NCBI GenBank assembly: GCA_039519185.1
Contig: CM076847.1
Span: 50,599,708 to 50,663,707 of the forward strand
Direction: 5' to 3'
Source of the DNA: Astragalus membranaceus
Lineage: Eukaryota; Streptophyta; Magnoliopsida; Fabales; Fabaceae
Length of the DNA: 64,000 bases
Shown: positions 62,722-64,000 of the stretch, one piece after another
How the letters are laid out: each line of letters starts with the position of its first letter
Position numbering within the stretch: position 1 is the first letter of the stretch
The notes under the pieces: model-generated
What the model saw: the letters and a program-made list of their open reading frames with translations, nothing else
Databases searched by the model: none
What the model was told of the DNA's origin: nothing
Translations under genes and position numbers: made by a program

Positions 62722-64000
62722 GTCAGTATTTTTTATCAATTTTTCAAATTTAAATCAATCATCACTAGCAGCAGAAATTAAATAAGATAAATGAATTTGG
62801 TTTCAAAAATTTACATTATTAATCCTTAACGGCGGAATTAATGACAAATTTTGTCTTTTTCTATCTCTAAATTTTCATCGAAATTTCAGTTTCTACTAAT
62901 GGTGCGTTTAAATTGATCACTCTTGTTTCTTCTATACTAGTATGCAACCCGTGCGATGCACGGGGAGTAAATTCAGTTTAATTTGTTATATTAAGTTAAG
63001 TTTTTAGAAAAAATAAATATATTAAACTACTAAAAAAATAATATTGATTATATGTAAATTGGTAAAATGAGATATTAACTCGTGGATGCACGGGGCATAT
63101 ATGTGTTTTTAGTATTATAATAAAATTGACACATGTAAAATAATTAATCAATAAAAAAATAAGGCATACCCATGTGTAAATATAGAATATAATAATGTGT
63201 ATATAGGATTTGTTATAAAAATATATCAGTTAAATGTAAGTTATTTAATTTAATAATTGAGAATGATCCTGTAAAAAAACTTGAAAAGATATATATGATA
63301 TGGAATTATGGATGATAAGTATGTTTGGAACATTAAGTTGTTAATTTTAGTATAGTAACAGGATGTAACTAATCAATTATGTTACCTTTTGGATTTATTA
63401 TAAGTAAATATTCTAACAAACATGGAAATTGGATTCTGTATAAAAAAGACTCATTTGAAATAGTCATAAATATAGAAAAAACTATTTATGCTGATTTGAA
63501 ATAGTCACTTGCTTTTGTCGATTAAAACTGAAAAAAGAATTAGGTATGTTCTTTTTTGAAAAAATATATGTGTTATATTAATCTCAAACACAATACAAAT
63601 ATTTTGTATACCAAAAAAATTACAATTTTTTTAATTAGGTTGTCTAAAATTTAGTACAAAATCATATGTAAATTTATATTAACAATATAACTACAGTAAA
63701 TTGGTAAATACAATTCTATTAAATGAAATTAAATTTATTCTATTAATATATAGTAAAAACTATTCAAGTAAAGTTTAACACTAATTTTAATGAGTTAGAC
63801 AACATTAGTATATGTATTTTATGTAATGTAATATTTAATATTTCCTTTTGGTTTGTCTACCATTTATTTTACTCTTAGGTTATCATATATTTATGTGCAC
63901 GACTGCAATAATAATATTTTTAAAAATATCTTTCTCTTTTGTTACCAGCCAAATGGTTTTTGAAAGAGTTTAATTTATATACACAATAGGTGTATAGGCT
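62722..64000 (+). other. Intron 7 of CYP88D copy 2 (third copy of block B, incomplete)
   Basis: Collinear with 43648-44930 and 47892-49175. AT-rich, noncoding. The small foldback MITE starts at 63967 and is cut by the window end. Confidence 0.85.

Larger units (their letters stand above)
50053..64000. repeat. Segmental duplication, copy 2
   Basis: Copy of 16917 onward, joined at 50053 to the end of block B'. Collinear with copy 1 except for the CACTA element and the 37318-41205 block, which are absent. Continues past the window end. Confidence 0.95.

Overview
The window is nuclear DNA of a plant, almost certainly a legume. It has no bacterial-style gene packing. It holds spliced genes with GT-AG introns, a giant Ty3/gypsy element with all the hallmarks of the Ogre/Tat lineage that is abundant in Fabeae, a complete CACTA transposon, several MITEs, and two copies of a cytochrome P450 of the CYP88 family. 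The P450 looks closest to legume CYP88D, the group that contains beta-amyrin 11-oxidase. The assignment to legumes, and to Fabeae or relatives, is inference from these families; no species can be read directly.

Layout. (1) 1-14738: a nearly complete plus-strand Ogre-like retrotransposon, from the last 46 nt of its 5' LTR to the end of its 3' LTR. It carries an extra ORF1, gag-protease-G-patch, a 196-nt intron, then RT, RNase H, a second RNase H and integrase. (2) 14739-22190: a second, minus-strand element of the same lineage with no coding region, made of a noncoding interior, PBS and a 3.5-kb LTR. (3) 22191-24939: a hAT MITE inside or beside a decayed LINE, then a SINE-like fragment. (4) 24940-43647: CYP88D copy 1, whose intron 3 holds an apparently intact 10.2-kb CACTA element (26814-37039) and a 3.9-kb patchwork (37318-41205) of hAT remnant, unidentified gene fragment, U6 snRNA pseudogene and a 42-bp piece of the P450's own exon 3. 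(5) 43418-50052: a direct repeat of the exon-7 region (blocks B and B') separated by a unique 1.4-kb stretch. (6) 50053-64000: a second copy of everything from 16917 onward, including CYP88D copy 2, lacking the CACTA element and the patchwork.

How the parts relate. The locus is a tandem segmental duplication of roughly 33 kb as it now stands (about 19 kb without the later insertions). One breakpoint lies inside the second retroelement and the other inside the block downstream of exon 7. Copy 2 preserves the empty target sites, so the CACTA element and probably the patchwork arrived in copy 1 after duplication. Copy 1 has a 45-bp deletion across the acceptor and start of exon 7, but an undamaged exon 7 lies 4.2 kb downstream in block B'. 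Copy 2 is intact through exon 7; its last exon lies beyond the window. All three exon-7 copies replace the conserved heme-motif arginine by tryptophan, so the encoded enzyme may already have been compromised before duplication.

The CACTA element carries two minus-strand genes that both read through without damage: a 1063-aa TNP2-type transposase and a 10-exon gene joining a Transposase_24-like region to an Ulp1/C48-type protease. It is the best candidate here for a currently or recently active element. All reading was by eye; boundaries marked approximate were not aligned computationally.
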